From: Lutacidiplasma sp049802875
GTDB lineage: Archaea; Thermoplasmatota; Thermoplasmata; Lutacidiplasmatales; UBA184
Assembly: GCA_049802875.1 (NCBI GenBank)
Contig: JBARNH010000012.1
Coordinates: forward strand, 1-12,667
Direction of reading: 5' to 3'
DNA: 12,667 bases
Shown here: positions 6,172-12,667 of the stretch, in pieces
How the letters are laid out: every line of letters starts with the position of its first letter
Position numbering within the stretch: position 1 is the stretch's first letter
Program-made: the position numbers and the translations under genes
The notes under the pieces: model-generated
Database searches by the model: none
What the model was told of the DNA's origin: nothing
What the model saw: only the letters and a program-made list of their open reading frames with translations

Positions 6172-7306
6172 CACCCGAGCGATCCACTCGGGGCAGCCGG
6201 CCGACCCGCTCACAGGGGCGGTGAACGCGCCGATCTACCTCTCGAGCACCTTTCGGCAGTCGGCGCCGAACCGGAACCGCGGCTATGTCTACAGCCGATC
6301 GAGCAACCCGACGCGCCATGTGCTTGAAAGCGCGCTCGCTGCGGTGGAGTCGGGACGCGCCGGGCTCGCTTTCTCTTCGGGCCTCGGGGCGCTCACGACC
6401 CTCCTCGAGGCGTTCCCGAGCGGCAGCCGGATCGTCTCGGTCGACGATCTGTACGGAGGAACTTGGCGGCTATTCGAGCACCACCGCAAGCAGTTCGGCG
6501 TCCGCGTCGACTATGTCGACATGACCGACTCCTCGAAGGTCGCGGAGGCGCTCCGGGGCGGAAAGACCGACCTCGTGTATATCGAGACCCCGACGAATCC
6601 GCTGCTTCGCCTGGTCGACCTCCGGGCGGTGGCGAAACTCGCCCACCGTTCGGGAGCGGTCGTCGCGGTCGACAATACGTTCGCCACCCCGGCGAACCAG
6701 CGACCGATCGAACTCGGGGCGGATATCGTGCTCCACTCCACGACCAAGTACCTCGGCGGTCACTCAGATATCATCGGGGGGGCGCTCGTGCTGCGCCGGC
6801 CACGGGACGCGGAGCGGTACGCGTGGCTCCAGAACGCGGTCGGCGCCGTTCCGAGCCCGTTCGACTGCTTCCTAGTCCTCCGCGGGCTGCACACCCTGGG
6901 CGTTCGGATGCGCGCCCACGAGGCCAGCGCGCGCGCGGTCGCCGAAGTCCTGGAGCATCACCGGAAGGCACGAAACGTCTACTATCCGGGCCGACCGAGT
7001 CACCCCCAGTACGCCCTCGCCCGCCGACAGATGGACGGGTTTGGCGGGATCGTCAGCACGGAGATCCGCGGGGGACGATCGGCGGCGCTCCGGTTCCTTC
7101 GGGGCCTCCGGATCTTCACCCTCGCCGAGAGCCTCGGAGGGGTCGAGTCGCTCGTCGACCACCCCGCGTCGATGACCCACGCGAGCGTCCCCCGCGAGGA
7201 GCGGGAACGGCACGGCGTGATGGACGGCCTCTTACGTCTCTCCTGCGGGATCGAAGATCCCGCGGACCTTGCGGACGATGTCCGCTCGGCGCTGGGGAGG
7301 GTCTAG
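6161..7306 (+). CDS. Cystathionine gamma-lyase-type PLP enzyme (Cys/Met metabolism family)
   Basis: A 381-aa fold-type I PLP enzyme. Seen here: YSRSSNPTR (44-52, tetramer-partner phosphate contact); FSSGLGAL (71-78); DDLYGGT (95-101); IETPTNPLL (141-149); DNTFATP (171-177); the PLP lysine K196 in HSTTKYLGGHSD; SLGGVESL (324-331); and LRLSCGIED (358-366). All catalytic elements of the family are present. Sequence alone does not separate gamma-lyase from gamma-synthase or sulfhydrylase, but the position directly after a cystathionine beta-synthase, overlapping it by 11 bases, argues for cleavage of cystathionine to cysteine, 2-oxobutyrate and ammonia. The ATG at 6161 has GGAGG at 6151-6155 with a five-base spacer, inside the end of the previous gene, so translation is coupled. 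Confidence 0.92.
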   Translation: MRFDTRAIHSGQPADPLTGAVNAPIYLSSTFRQSAPNRNRGYVYSRSSNPTRHVLESALAAVESGRAGLAFSSGLGALTTLLEAFPSGSRIVSVDDLYGGTWRLFEHHRKQFGVRVDYVDMTDSSKVAEALRGGKTDLVYIETPTNPLLRLVDLRAVAKLAHRSGAVVAVDNTFATPANQRPIELGADIVLHSTTKYLGGHSDIIGGALVLRRPRDAERYAWLQNAVGAVPSPFDCFLVLRGLHTLGVRMRAHEASARAVAEVLEHHRKARNVYYPGRPSHPQYALARRQMDGFGGIVSTEIRGGRSAALRFLRGLRIFTLAESLGGVESLVDHPASMTHASVPREERERHGVMDGLLRLSCGIEDPADLADDVRSALGRV

Positions 7307-7308
7307 CC

Positions 7309-8751
7309 GTGCGACGGGTCACGATCTACGACACCCTCTCTAAGGCGACCCGCGGGTTCGCCCCGATCGTTCCTCCCCGGGTCGGTCTCTACGTGTGCGG
7401 GCTGACCCCGTACGCGCCGGCGCACATCGGGCACGGTCGCACGTTCGTGATCTTCGATGTGGTAACGCGGTCGCTTCGGCGGTGGGGATATCGGGTGTTC
7501 TACGTCCAGAACGTCACCAACCTGGACGACAAGTTGATCGCGCGCGCGGCGGAGCAACACGACGACCCCCTCGAACTCGCCGACCGCCATTTCGTGGAAT
7601 ATCGACGGTCGATGGACCGGCTCGGCGTCGGTTCGGTGAACTACTACCCGTTCGCGACCGACTACGTGCCCGAGATCATCGAACAGGTTCGCACGCTGGT
7701 CGATCAGGGAGCGGCCTACGTCGCGGACGACGGCTCGGTCTACTTCGAAGTGGGGAAGTTCCCGAGGTACGGCGCCCTGTCCGGGCAGAAGGTCTCCGCG
7801 CTACTTCCGGGAGCCCGCGTCGAGGTCGATGCGCGGAAGCGTTCGCCGGAGGATTTCGTGATCTGGAAGGCGGCGACCCCGGGGGAGCCGAGCTGGGAGA
7901 GTCCGTGGGGGCCGGGGCGACCGGGTTGGCATGTGGAGGATACCGCGATGACCGGCCGGCTGCTCGGACCGCGCTACGACCTTCACGGTGCCGGCCTCGA
8001 CCTGATCTTCCCCCACCATGAGGCCGAGATCGCGCTCTCCGAGACCGCGACCGGGGTCACGCCGATGGTCAACTACTGGATGCACACAGGGCTCGTCGCC
8101 CTCTCGGGCGAGAAGATGTCCAAATCGATCGGGAACGTCCTCTCGTTAGAGCAGGCGATCGACGACTTCGGCCCGGGAGCCCTGCGGTTCTACTACCTGA
8201 ACGCGTACTACCGGAGCCCGGTCGACCTCCAGCCCGGGAAGAGCCTCGAGGAGGCCCGGGAGGCGTACGACCGCCTCGCGCAACCGGCCGTCCGGATCGC
8301 CGGGCTGCTCGAGCGAGACGGGGCGGAACGGCCGGGGGACTCACTGCCCGAGGAGATCGCGACGGCGGCGGAGGATCTCGTCGAGCGGTTGGACACCACC
8401 CTCGCCGACGATTTCAACACCCGTGAGTCGATCGCGCTACTGTTCGGGTGGACCCGCACCGTCGCGGAGCGCGTATCGAACCTCGACCACCTCTCGGGTG
8501 AGGCACTCTCGATGCTCGCGGGTCCGTTCGCGTGGGCCACGGAGACCCTCGGATTCTTCGTCCGGCCGCCCTCCGCTCCCGGTGGGGCGTGGGCGACCGT
8601 CGTCCCCCTCCTTCTGGCCGCCCGAGGTCGGGCCCGCGCGCGGGGCGACTTTGTCGAGTCGGACCGCATTCGCGACGAGCTCCGCGCGGCCGGGGTTCGG
8701 GTCGAGGACGGAGCCGACCAGAGTCGTTGGGAGTTCGCCGACCCGGAGTGA
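7309..8751 (+). CDS. cysS: Cysteinyl-tRNA synthetase
   Basis: A 480-aa class I aminoacyl-tRNA synthetase that loads cysteine onto its tRNA in the cytosol. Seen here: YVCGLTPYAPAHIGHGRT with zinc ligand C30 and the HIGH motif at 39-42; NVTNLDDK (68-75); RPGWHVEDTAM (204-214); DLIFPHHEAEIA (231-242) with the H/E zinc ligands; KMSKS at 269-273; and the tRNA-binding helices, including LADDFNT (365-371), with a compact end domain (RARARGDFVESDRIRDEL). Residue 211 is Asp where well-studied enzymes such as the E. coli one have the zinc-ligand Cys. The frame is open far upstream, but the GTG at 7309, two bases after the previous stop and seven after GGGGAGGG (7294-7301), gives the normal N-terminus. 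It is co-transcribed with the two cysteine-making enzymes. Confidence 0.95.
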   Translation: MRRVTIYDTLSKATRGFAPIVPPRVGLYVCGLTPYAPAHIGHGRTFVIFDVVTRSLRRWGYRVFYVQNVTNLDDKLIARAAEQHDDPLELADRHFVEYRRSMDRLGVGSVNYYPFATDYVPEIIEQVRTLVDQGAAYVADDGSVYFEVGKFPRYGALSGQKVSALLPGARVEVDARKRSPEDFVIWKAATPGEPSWESPWGPGRPGWHVEDTAMTGRLLGPRYDLHGAGLDLIFPHHEAEIALSETATGVTPMVNYWMHTGLVALSGEKMSKSIGNVLSLEQAIDDFGPGALRFYYLNAYYRSPVDLQPGKSLEEAREAYDRLAQPAVRIAGLLERDGAERPGDSLPEEIATAAEDLVERLDTTLADDFNTRESIALLFGWTRTVAERVSNLDHLSGEALSMLAGPFAWATETLGFFVRPPSAPGGAWATVVPLLLAARGRARARGDFVESDRIRDELRAAGVRVEDGADQSRWEFADPE

Positions 8752-8758
8752 GGGGACC

Positions 8759-9802
8759 GTGCGCGGATTCGGCTTCTCAGAGCACGGAGGTCTCGAGCGA
8801 CTCGAGTTCGTCGAGATCCCCGAGCCCGAGCCCGGCCCAGGAGAAGTGCGGGTGGCGATCCGCGCCGCAGCGTTCAATCGGTTGGACCGATTCACGCTCG
8901 CCGGGATCCCGGGAGTACCGGTCCAGCGGCCCCATGTCCTCGGCTCCGACGGGGCCGGTGTCGTGGACCGGCTGGGCGAAGGGGTCTCGGGGCCGCCGGT
9001 GGGCCGGGCGGTGCTCCTGAATCCGGGGCTGTGGGACGGCACCTGCGATGCCTGTCGGCAGGGGCACGAATCGCTGTGTCGGGCGTTCCGTATCCTAGGG
9101 GAGCATACCCAGGGTTCCGCGACCCGCTACGTCGTGATGCCCTCCCGGAACGTCCATCCGCTCCCGGAGCGGCTCTCTTTTGCGGAGGGGGCGGCGGCCC
9201 CCCTCGTCTTCCAGACTGCCTGGCGGGCGATGAAATCGGTCGGGGAGGTCCGGGCGGGAGACCGAGTCGCGGTGATCGGCGCGGGCGGAGGGGTCCCCAC
9301 CGCGGTCGTGCAAGTCGCCAAGTTCCTCGGGGCGCGCGTGGTCATCGCTTCCCGGTCCTCAGAGAAGGGGGAGCGCGCCCGGGCGTTGGGGGCCGACGAC
9401 TCGGTCACGTTCGACGACGGAGACCACCCCCTCGACCGGGTGCTCTGGCAGTGGAGTCAGAAGAACGGGGTCGACGTCATCTTCGACTCGGTCGGGGCGC
9501 CGACCATCCCCCGGTCCGTGCGCGCGCTCGCCCGCGGCGGGCGGGTGGTCGTCATCGGGGCGACGGCGGGTCCGATGGCCGAGATCGACCTCCGGACGCT
9601 CTTCTGGCGCCAGGCCTCGATCCGGGGGAGCACGATGGCGGACGCCCGGGAGTTCGAAGAGGTCCTCGCCCACCTGGCGTCCGGCCGGCTGCGGCCGGTC
9701 GTCGACTCCGAGCGACCGCTCGCCGAAGCGGCCGACGCGTTCCGCCGTTTCGACGCCCCCGATCTGTTCGGGAAGATCGTCATTACCCTACCCCCGGAGT
9801 AA
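8759..9802 (+). CDS. Medium-chain dehydrogenase/reductase (alcohol dehydrogenase or quinone oxidoreductase-like)
   Basis: A 347-aa cytosolic MDR-superfamily NAD(P)-dependent oxidoreductase. The GroES-like N-terminal domain (residues 1 to about 130) has GEVRVAIRAAAFNRLDRF and HVLGSDGAGVV; the Rossmann domain has VAVIGAGGGVPTAVVQVAK (170-188), with Pro where Gly is usual, followed by VVIASRS and a basic patch that may favour NADPH. The catalytic zinc Cys is replaced by Asn (N40, in AFNRLD) while H59 is kept. The structural-zinc lobe keeps C96, C99 and C107, but the first of the usual four Cys is D93. It therefore probably lacks catalytic zinc and acts more like a quinone or enoyl reductase. The GTG at 8759 follows the cysS stop by seven bases, with GAGGGG just upstream. 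Its substrate and its link to cysteine metabolism cannot be told. Confidence 0.88.
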   Translation: MRGFGFSEHGGLERLEFVEIPEPEPGPGEVRVAIRAAAFNRLDRFTLAGIPGVPVQRPHVLGSDGAGVVDRLGEGVSGPPVGRAVLLNPGLWDGTCDACRQGHESLCRAFRILGEHTQGSATRYVVMPSRNVHPLPERLSFAEGAAAPLVFQTAWRAMKSVGEVRAGDRVAVIGAGGGVPTAVVQVAKFLGARVVIASRSSEKGERARALGADDSVTFDDGDHPLDRVLWQWSQKNGVDVIFDSVGAPTIPRSVRALARGGRVVVIGATAGPMAEIDLRTLFWRQASIRGSTMADAREFEEVLAHLASGRLRPVVDSERPLAEAADAFRRFDAPDLFGKIVITLPPE

Positions 9803-9818
9803 GCGCACCGGACGGGGC

Positions 9819-9832
9819 TCCGGAGCTCCGGA
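9819..9832. other. Perfect 14-bp palindrome in the spacer after the MDR gene
   Basis: TCCGGAGCTCCGGA is its own reverse complement and begins 17 bases after the MDR stop. No T-run follows, so it is not a classical intrinsic terminator. It could be a protein-binding site for the downstream surface-protein promoter or part of a transcript end. GC-rich DNA makes such palindromes easier to find by chance. Confidence 0.3.
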
Positions 9833-9866
9833 AACGGCGCAGATTCCATCGGTACGGGTCGTTGCA

Positions 9867-9875
9867 TTCAAATAC
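9867..9875 (+). promoter_or_regulatory. TATA-like box for the large surface-protein gene
   Basis: TTCAAATAC is centred about 28 bases before the GTG at 9899 and is the AT-richest word in the 96-base spacer. No Shine-Dalgarno precedes GTG 9899 or ATG 9911. A leaderless transcript from GTG 9899, or a 12-base leader to ATG 9911, both fit. Confidence 0.45.
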
Positions 9876-9898
9876 CAGAAACCGGCCTGTTATCGGTC

Positions 9899-12667
9899 GT
9901 GAGCCGTCAAATGGGCAGCTCCCCACAGACCGGGGAAGCCGCGCGCGCCCCCCGGAATTGGATGAAAACCGCGTTCTCCGCTCTCGTCGTCGTCCTCGTC
10001 GTGCTGAGCGGGGGCTTCCTGTTCCTTTCGAGCGCGCCGGGGGCTCCGGGCACCGCCGCCCATTCCGCCCCGTCCGCTCCCCTCGCCACGACGCCGTCGA
10101 CCCCGCCCGCACCGCAGGTCACCCACGGCGACCTCGTGGTCAGTTCGGGGGAGACGTTCACGATCCAGCCGACCAGCAACACGCCCGACTACTACCAGGG
10201 CGGCAATATCACGGTCCTCTCGGGCGGGACCCTGGACGTCCGCAACGTTTCGCTGATTTTCGTAGAGTTCGTCTCGGACGTCGGCACCCCGATCCAACGC
10301 CTTTCCCACATCTATACGTTCCAGGACCAGGGTACCGTCAACTTCTACAACTCCTCCGTCACGACCGACCTCGGTGTCCTCAACGCCTACGCGAAGTTGG
10401 ACGTAATCGTCACCGGGGCCATGAACCTCTGGGACTCCGCACTCGAGTTCCCGGGTTGGCTCACCGTCTCTGGGACGGGCGGAGATCTCACCCTCAACAA
10501 CTCCGCGATCGGGGCGAACCCGGCCGTGCTCGCCGTGACCGAACCCCCCGTGATCCAGGGGGATACCGAGTACGCCGCGAGCGTGCTCGTGACCGGGGGC
10601 GCGCATCTCAACCTGTTCCACAGCGCCGTCGCCGAAACCTATGCGGACGACACGCAGGTCAACGGGATCCCCGGGCCGGCTCCGCTCAACGCCACCCATA
10701 TACTGCTCGACGCCGGGGGATACAACGCGACGTCGTTGGCGACCCCGACCGACTCGGCGAACCTGTCTCGGGACTGGCTGTACTACCCGGACGGGATCTA
10801 CGGAGGCTACGTCGACGTCTTCTATAACTCCACGAACGGCACGGGCTCGGTGGTCAATGTCGTGGTTTGGTACGAGGGGATCGGCTACTCGGTCGGCGCG
10901 ATCAACTTCGCCGACAACGTGAGCGGCGGCTACGTCGCCCTCGGCCTTCCCGCGGGTCTGATCGATGCGATCAACGCGGGCGGCCTGTTGACCTACCTCA
11001 ACAACACGGGAGACTTCGGCCTGCCGTCCCAGATCGCCCTCAATTTCTCCTCTTCTGCCGGGCAGCCGGTGGCCATCAGCCAAACTCAGTTGGTGCTCGA
11101 TCCCCCGCTCCAGTACAACATGGTCGCGACCGGGGCGGGCACCACGGTCACTACGGTGGACGCCGCGCTGGGACTCACGTTCGGCGCCGTCCCGGCCACC
11201 CCGGTGTCGCAGGTGCTCCCCTATCCGTGGGGCTCGAACAAGTTCTGGTTTGAGGACGGGGCGACCGGCTACCTCGGCAACGTCTCGGTCCCCTCCTCAA
11301 TCCCCGGCGTGTTCTCCACCTCGGCCCTGTTGGCCGATGCGGCCAGCACGGTCTACCTGTTCCGGTGGGCCCAGTTCAACGTCACGAACCTCACCAGCGC
11401 GGGGGTCACCCAGGTCGTGGTCGGGGCGCACGTGAGCGTCTACTACGCCTACAACGACAACCAGGCCAGCAACGTCACCGCGAACACCCTGAACGACATC
11501 CGAACGAGCAACCCGGCGATGTGGGGGTACCTGGAGTACTGGGACCAGCAGCACGGCGTTGCGGCCTACGGGCAGTCGGATGCCAAGGGGCAGTCCCTCC
11601 TCCTGCTCGCCTCCTCGGAACTCAACGGGACCAACCTCCCCGGCGGGAACTTCCTCGGCGGCTACCATGTGGCGTTCCGCGTGCCGTACGTCAACACCTC
11701 GACATCGATCTCCGCCGGCGTTAGCCCGTACCCCACCGGAGTGGCGTTGGGGAGCGTCGGATACGCAGCGCCCGACAAGACCAACGTCCAAGTGGCGGTG
11801 GCTCCTCCCGAGGTTCGGTTCCTGTCGTACGTGACCCCCTCGAGCCCGCTGAACCTTAACAACATCTACAGCTCGAGCGGAACGATCTTCCTGAACGGCC
11901 CCGGATTCGCGACCATCACGGTCGTGGCGACCCCCTTGGGCGGGGGGACTCCGCAACAGATCGCGGCCACCCCCGCCGCCTACAACGGGACGTTCAGCTT
12001 TGACTGGAACTCGCTGCAGGGCGTCCTCAGCCCGGGGACGACCTACACGATCGAGGCGACGGCGACGTACATGACCGCGACCACCACCTACAACTTCGCG
12101 GGCACCTACAGCGTTCCGGCCACGACCTCGGCGACGGGATTCCTTTACGAGAAGTTCCTGGGATTGCCGCTCTGGCTGTGGATCGGGATCGCCGCCGCGG
12201 CGGTCGTCGCGATCCTGGTCGTTCTCCTCGTCTTCCGCCGCCAAGCGGCCGGGAAGCTGGTCGAGTGCGGGGAGTGCGGGGAACTGATCCCCGAGGACGC
12301 CACGACCTGCCCCAAGTGCGGTGCCGAGTTCGAGTCCGACCTCGTGCGATGCAGTCGATGTTCGTCGACGATCCCCGCCAACTCGCAGTTCTGCCCGGAG
12401 TGCAGCGCCCAACTGCTCGGGAAGCCGGGGGAGGACGCGTCCGACCCCGAGCGCCAGGCGTACGTCGACTTCACGGAGCGGTTCCGCGCCGAGGGGAAGA
12501 AGGAGCTCGGCGACAACTACACTGAGAGCGCGTTCTGGGACTGGTGGAAGCGCCAGCCGACCTACGTTCCGTTCAGTCAGTGGAAGGTCCAGCAGAACAA
12601 GGGCGCCCCCCGCGCCGGCATGAGCCAGCCGCCGGTCGCCTCGGGAACGGTCCCCGCGCCCATGCCG
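9899..12667 (+). CDS. Large N-glycosylated surface protein with C-terminal membrane helix and two cytosolic zinc ribbons (3' end beyond window)
   Basis: An open frame of 923 codons with no stop before the right edge. Starts at GTG 9899, ATG 9911 and ATG 9962 are in frame; the TATA-like box favours one of the first two. A hydrophobic segment (about residues 24-44) is a signal or anchor, then a Pro/Ala/Ser/Thr linker. Residues about 75-245 have short repeating strand-turn units (NITVLSGGTLDVRNVSLIF; LTVSGTGGDLTLNNSAI; VLVTGGAHLNLFHSAV) like a right-handed beta-helix; the rest to about 745 is beta-rich. About 18 N-glycosylation sequons occur, all before the membrane helix (about 757-779). Then come two CxxC-x10-CxxC zinc ribbons (C790/C793-C804/C807; C818/C821-C832/C835) and a Trp-rich cytosolic stretch (ESAFWDWWKRQPTYVPFSQW, 876-895). 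I recognise no enzyme. The cell-envelope location and inside-outside topology are well supported; the function is unknown. Confidence 0.87.
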   Translation, partial: MSRQMGSSPQTGEAARAPRNWMKTAFSALVVVLVVLSGGFLFLSSAPGAPGTAAHSAPSAPLATTPSTPPAPQVTHGDLVVSSGETFTIQPTSNTPDYYQGGNITVLSGGTLDVRNVSLIFVEFVSDVGTPIQRLSHIYTFQDQGTVNFYNSSVTTDLGVLNAYAKLDVIVTGAMNLWDSALEFPGWLTVSGTGGDLTLNNSAIGANPAVLAVTEPPVIQGDTEYAASVLVTGGAHLNLFHSAVAETYADDTQVNGIPGPAPLNATHILLDAGGYNATSLATPTDSANLSRDWLYYPDGIYGGYVDVFYNSTNGTGSVVNVVVWYEGIGYSVGAINFADNVSGGYVALGLPAGLIDAINAGGLLTYLNNTGDFGLPSQIALNFSSSAGQPVAISQTQLVLDPPLQYNMVATGAGTTVTTVDAALGLTFGAVPATPVSQVLPYPWGSNKFWFEDGATGYLGNVSVPSSIPGVFSTSALLADAASTVYLFRWAQFNVTNLTSAGVTQVVVGAHVSVYYAYNDNQASNVTANTLNDIRTSNPAMWGYLEYWDQQHGVAAYGQSDAKGQSLLLLASSELNGTNLPGGNFLGGYHVAFRVPYVNTSTSISAGVSPYPTGVALGSVGYAAPDKTNVQVAVAPPEVRFLSYVTPSSPLNLNNIYSSSGTIFLNGPGFATITVVATPLGGGTPQQIAATPAAYNGTFSFDWNSLQGVLSPGTTYTIEATATYMTATTTYNFAGTYSVPATTSATGFLYEKFLGLPLWLWIGIAAAAVVAILVVLLVFRRQAAGKLVECGECGELIPEDATTCPKCGAEFESDLVRCSRCSSTIPANSQFCPECSAQLLGKPGEDASDPERQAYVDFTERFRAEGKKELGDNYTESAFWDWWKRQPTYVPFSQWKVQQNKGAPRAGMSQPPVASGTVPAPMP

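Noticed and set aside
6463..7308. N-terminal extension of cysteinyl-tRNA synthetase
   Set aside because: The frame is open, but the extension is an Arg/Pro-rich out-of-frame reading of the gamma-lyase gene; the GTG at 7309 has a strong Shine-Dalgarno and gives the normal N-terminus.
9031..10827. 598-aa plus-strand frame across the MDR gene end and surface-protein start
   Set aside because: It is an Arg/Gly-rich shadow spanning an intergenic promoter; the other plus frames hold the MDR enzyme and the surface protein.
11297..12412. 371-aa minus-strand frame opposite the surface protein
   Set aside because: It is an Arg/Gly/Val/Asp-rich shadow with no recognisable domain; the plus frame shows a membrane helix, sequons and paired zinc-ribbon cysteines.
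9899..12667. Thermopsin-type acid protease
   Set aside because: Size and surface location are compatible with Thermoplasmatota exoproteins, but I cannot find a thermopsin signature, and the N-terminal part looks like a beta-helix repeat.

Overview
The window is a gene-dense, GC-rich stretch of an archaeal genome. The archaeal assignment rests on a Kae1-type KEOPS protein, a geranylgeranyl-reductase-like flavoprotein (archaeal lipid saturation), AT-rich TATA-like boxes about 26-28 bases before several start codons that lack a Shine-Dalgarno (leaderless pattern), and a heavily N-glycosylated surface protein. The GC content, the BlaI plus membrane-protease pair and the surface protein with cytosolic zinc ribbons suggest a high-GC member of Thermoplasmatota, but that placement is inference.

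Layout. (1) Bases 1-95: no supported gene; a hairpin with a tRNA T-loop-like loop, then a weak promoter. (2) 96-2666, plus strand: a 76-aa protein of unknown function, kae1, and a GGR-family FAD oxidoreductase. (3) 2561-4628, minus strand: a three-gene operon, read right to left, of a BlaI/MecI-like repressor, an integral-membrane M48/M56-type zinc protease and a small secreted membrane-anchored protein. The last gene runs into the 3' end of the GGR gene on the opposite strand, a 106-bp convergent coding overlap. (4) 4629-4761: a 133-bp divergent promoter region with a clear TATA box for the repressor operon and three CGAAC words about one helical turn apart. (5) 4762-9802, plus strand: a tightly packed four-gene operon of cystathionine beta-synthase with a CBS-domain pair, cystathionine gamma-lyase-type PLP enzyme, cysteinyl-tRNA synthetase and a medium-chain dehydrogenase/reductase. 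(6) 9803-9898: a short spacer with a 14-bp perfect palindrome and a TATA-like box. (7) 9899-12667, plus strand: a very large surface protein, open at the right edge, with an N-terminal anchor or signal, a long beta-rich N-glycosylated ectodomain, one C-terminal membrane helix and two tandem zinc ribbons on the cytosolic side.

Functionally, the region (5) operon takes homocysteine and serine through cystathionine to cysteine and then loads cysteine on tRNA, so supply and use are co-transcribed. The region (3) operon looks like an archaeal counterpart of a BlaR/BlaI-type repressor-protease circuit, with an ectodomain protein as possible partner. The remaining genes (tRNA t6A modification, lipid saturation) are housekeeping. 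There are no insertion sequences, CRISPR arrays or rRNA genes, and no stretch over 300 bases lacks a gene.
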